Assembly (NCBI GenBank): GCA_963576735.1 | Contig: OY755197.1 | Location: 4,600,501-4,664,500, forward strand | Source: Bedellia somnulentella | Taxonomy: Eukaryota; Arthropoda; Insecta; Lepidoptera; Bedelliidae | Reading direction: 5' to 3' | Length of the DNA: 64,000 nt | Shown here: piece after piece, positions 1 to 64,000 of the stretch | Position numbering within the stretch: the first letter of the stretch is position 1 | Layout of the letters: every line of letters begins with the position of its first letter | Made by a program: the position numbers and the translations under genes | The notes under the pieces: generated by a model | The model's database searches: none | Seen by the model: only the letters and a program-made list of their open reading frames with translations | What the model was told of the DNA's origin: nothing

Positions 1-63647
<63,647 letters not shown>

Positions 63648-63689
63648 GTAATATTGATTTTTATTTTTAGGATATATAAAATCCCTTAC

Positions 63690-63900
63690 ATTCATTATTC
63701 TTCTCATACATGCTCTTTAATTCTTCTCACTTCGGACCCCCGCCTTGATAAGAACGTTTTCTTTCTGGTCAAGAAACGTAAAATGTAAACGTAAATGAAT
63801 GTAAGGGAAGCAAGAGAGGTTTGTCAAGATCGTACTAAGTGGCGATCGATAGTCTCTGCCTACCCCAATGAGAATAATGGGCGTGAGTATAAGTAAGTAA
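63690..63900. repeat. Family C fragments, head to head
   Basis: A reverse piece (CATACATGCTCTTTAATTC) followed by a forward piece (GTGGCGATCGATAGTCTCTG) ending GTGAGTATAAG. Confidence 0.65.
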
Positions 63901-63934
63901 GTAAGATATATAAATCACGTTTGTAAATACTAAA

Positions 63935-64000
63935 GGGGTAGCCGGAGCTCCAACTAAGAAAAAGTTGAGTTGGGGAAAAAATGTATATAGATGATTGTTG
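63935..64000 (-). repeat. Family A repeat, cut by window end
   Basis: GGGGTAGCCGGAGCT and GTTGAGTTGGGGAAAA match the reverse family A order. Confidence 0.65.

Overview
The window is intron-rich, AT-rich animal DNA from an insect, most likely a moth or butterfly (inferred from gene architecture and the kinds of repeats; no search was possible). One host gene runs through all of it on the + strand and continues past both ends: the giant sarcomeric protein projectin/twitchin (Drosophila bent, bt).

Layout. (1) 1-8778: 24 short exons encode a PEVK-like elastic segment; every exon that can be checked is phase 0, so exons can be added or skipped without breaking frame. (2) 8779-12656: a long intron with no recognisable gene. 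(3) 12657-12704: an ATG exon that looks like an alternative first exon, because an in-frame stop lies just upstream and it splices in phase 0 into the Ig region. (4) 13282-22030: six Ig domains; the first two are separated by a linker with several RRxS motifs, part of which lies on two paralogous small exons. (5) 22031-63647: the core array of Fn3-Fn3-Ig super-repeats, five complete and a sixth cut by the window end. Exon phases were followed by hand from 13282 to 63647 and they agree at every junction.

The introns are loaded with mobile DNA. A complete errantivirus-type Ty3/gypsy provirus with gag, pol and env lies antisense in an Fn3 intron (26319-34962; 329-bp LTRs with two differences, TSD GCTC). 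A second Ty3/gypsy element without env lies in the sense direction (48475-54212; apparently identical 488-bp LTRs, TSD ATAT), 37 bp before a 3' splice site. Both show a textbook -1 frameshift signal between gag and pol (U UUA AAC plus hairpin; G GGA AAC plus hairpin), and both have damaged pol frames. There are also about ten copies of a tRNA-derived SINE (family B), about twelve copies of another short repeat (family A), pieces of a non-LTR retrotransposon reverse transcriptase C-terminus (family C), three MITE-like elements with clear inverted repeats, and three tRNA-like repeat units.

Most worth a second look: a decayed tandem array of Fn3 half-exons at 62660-63110 in which one copy is still open with mainly silent changes; an exact 158-bp duplication that copies a 3' splice site (43556-43871); the alternative start exon at 12657; a pair of related in-frame micro-exons 15.5 kb apart (8743 and 24314); and the two frameshift signals.
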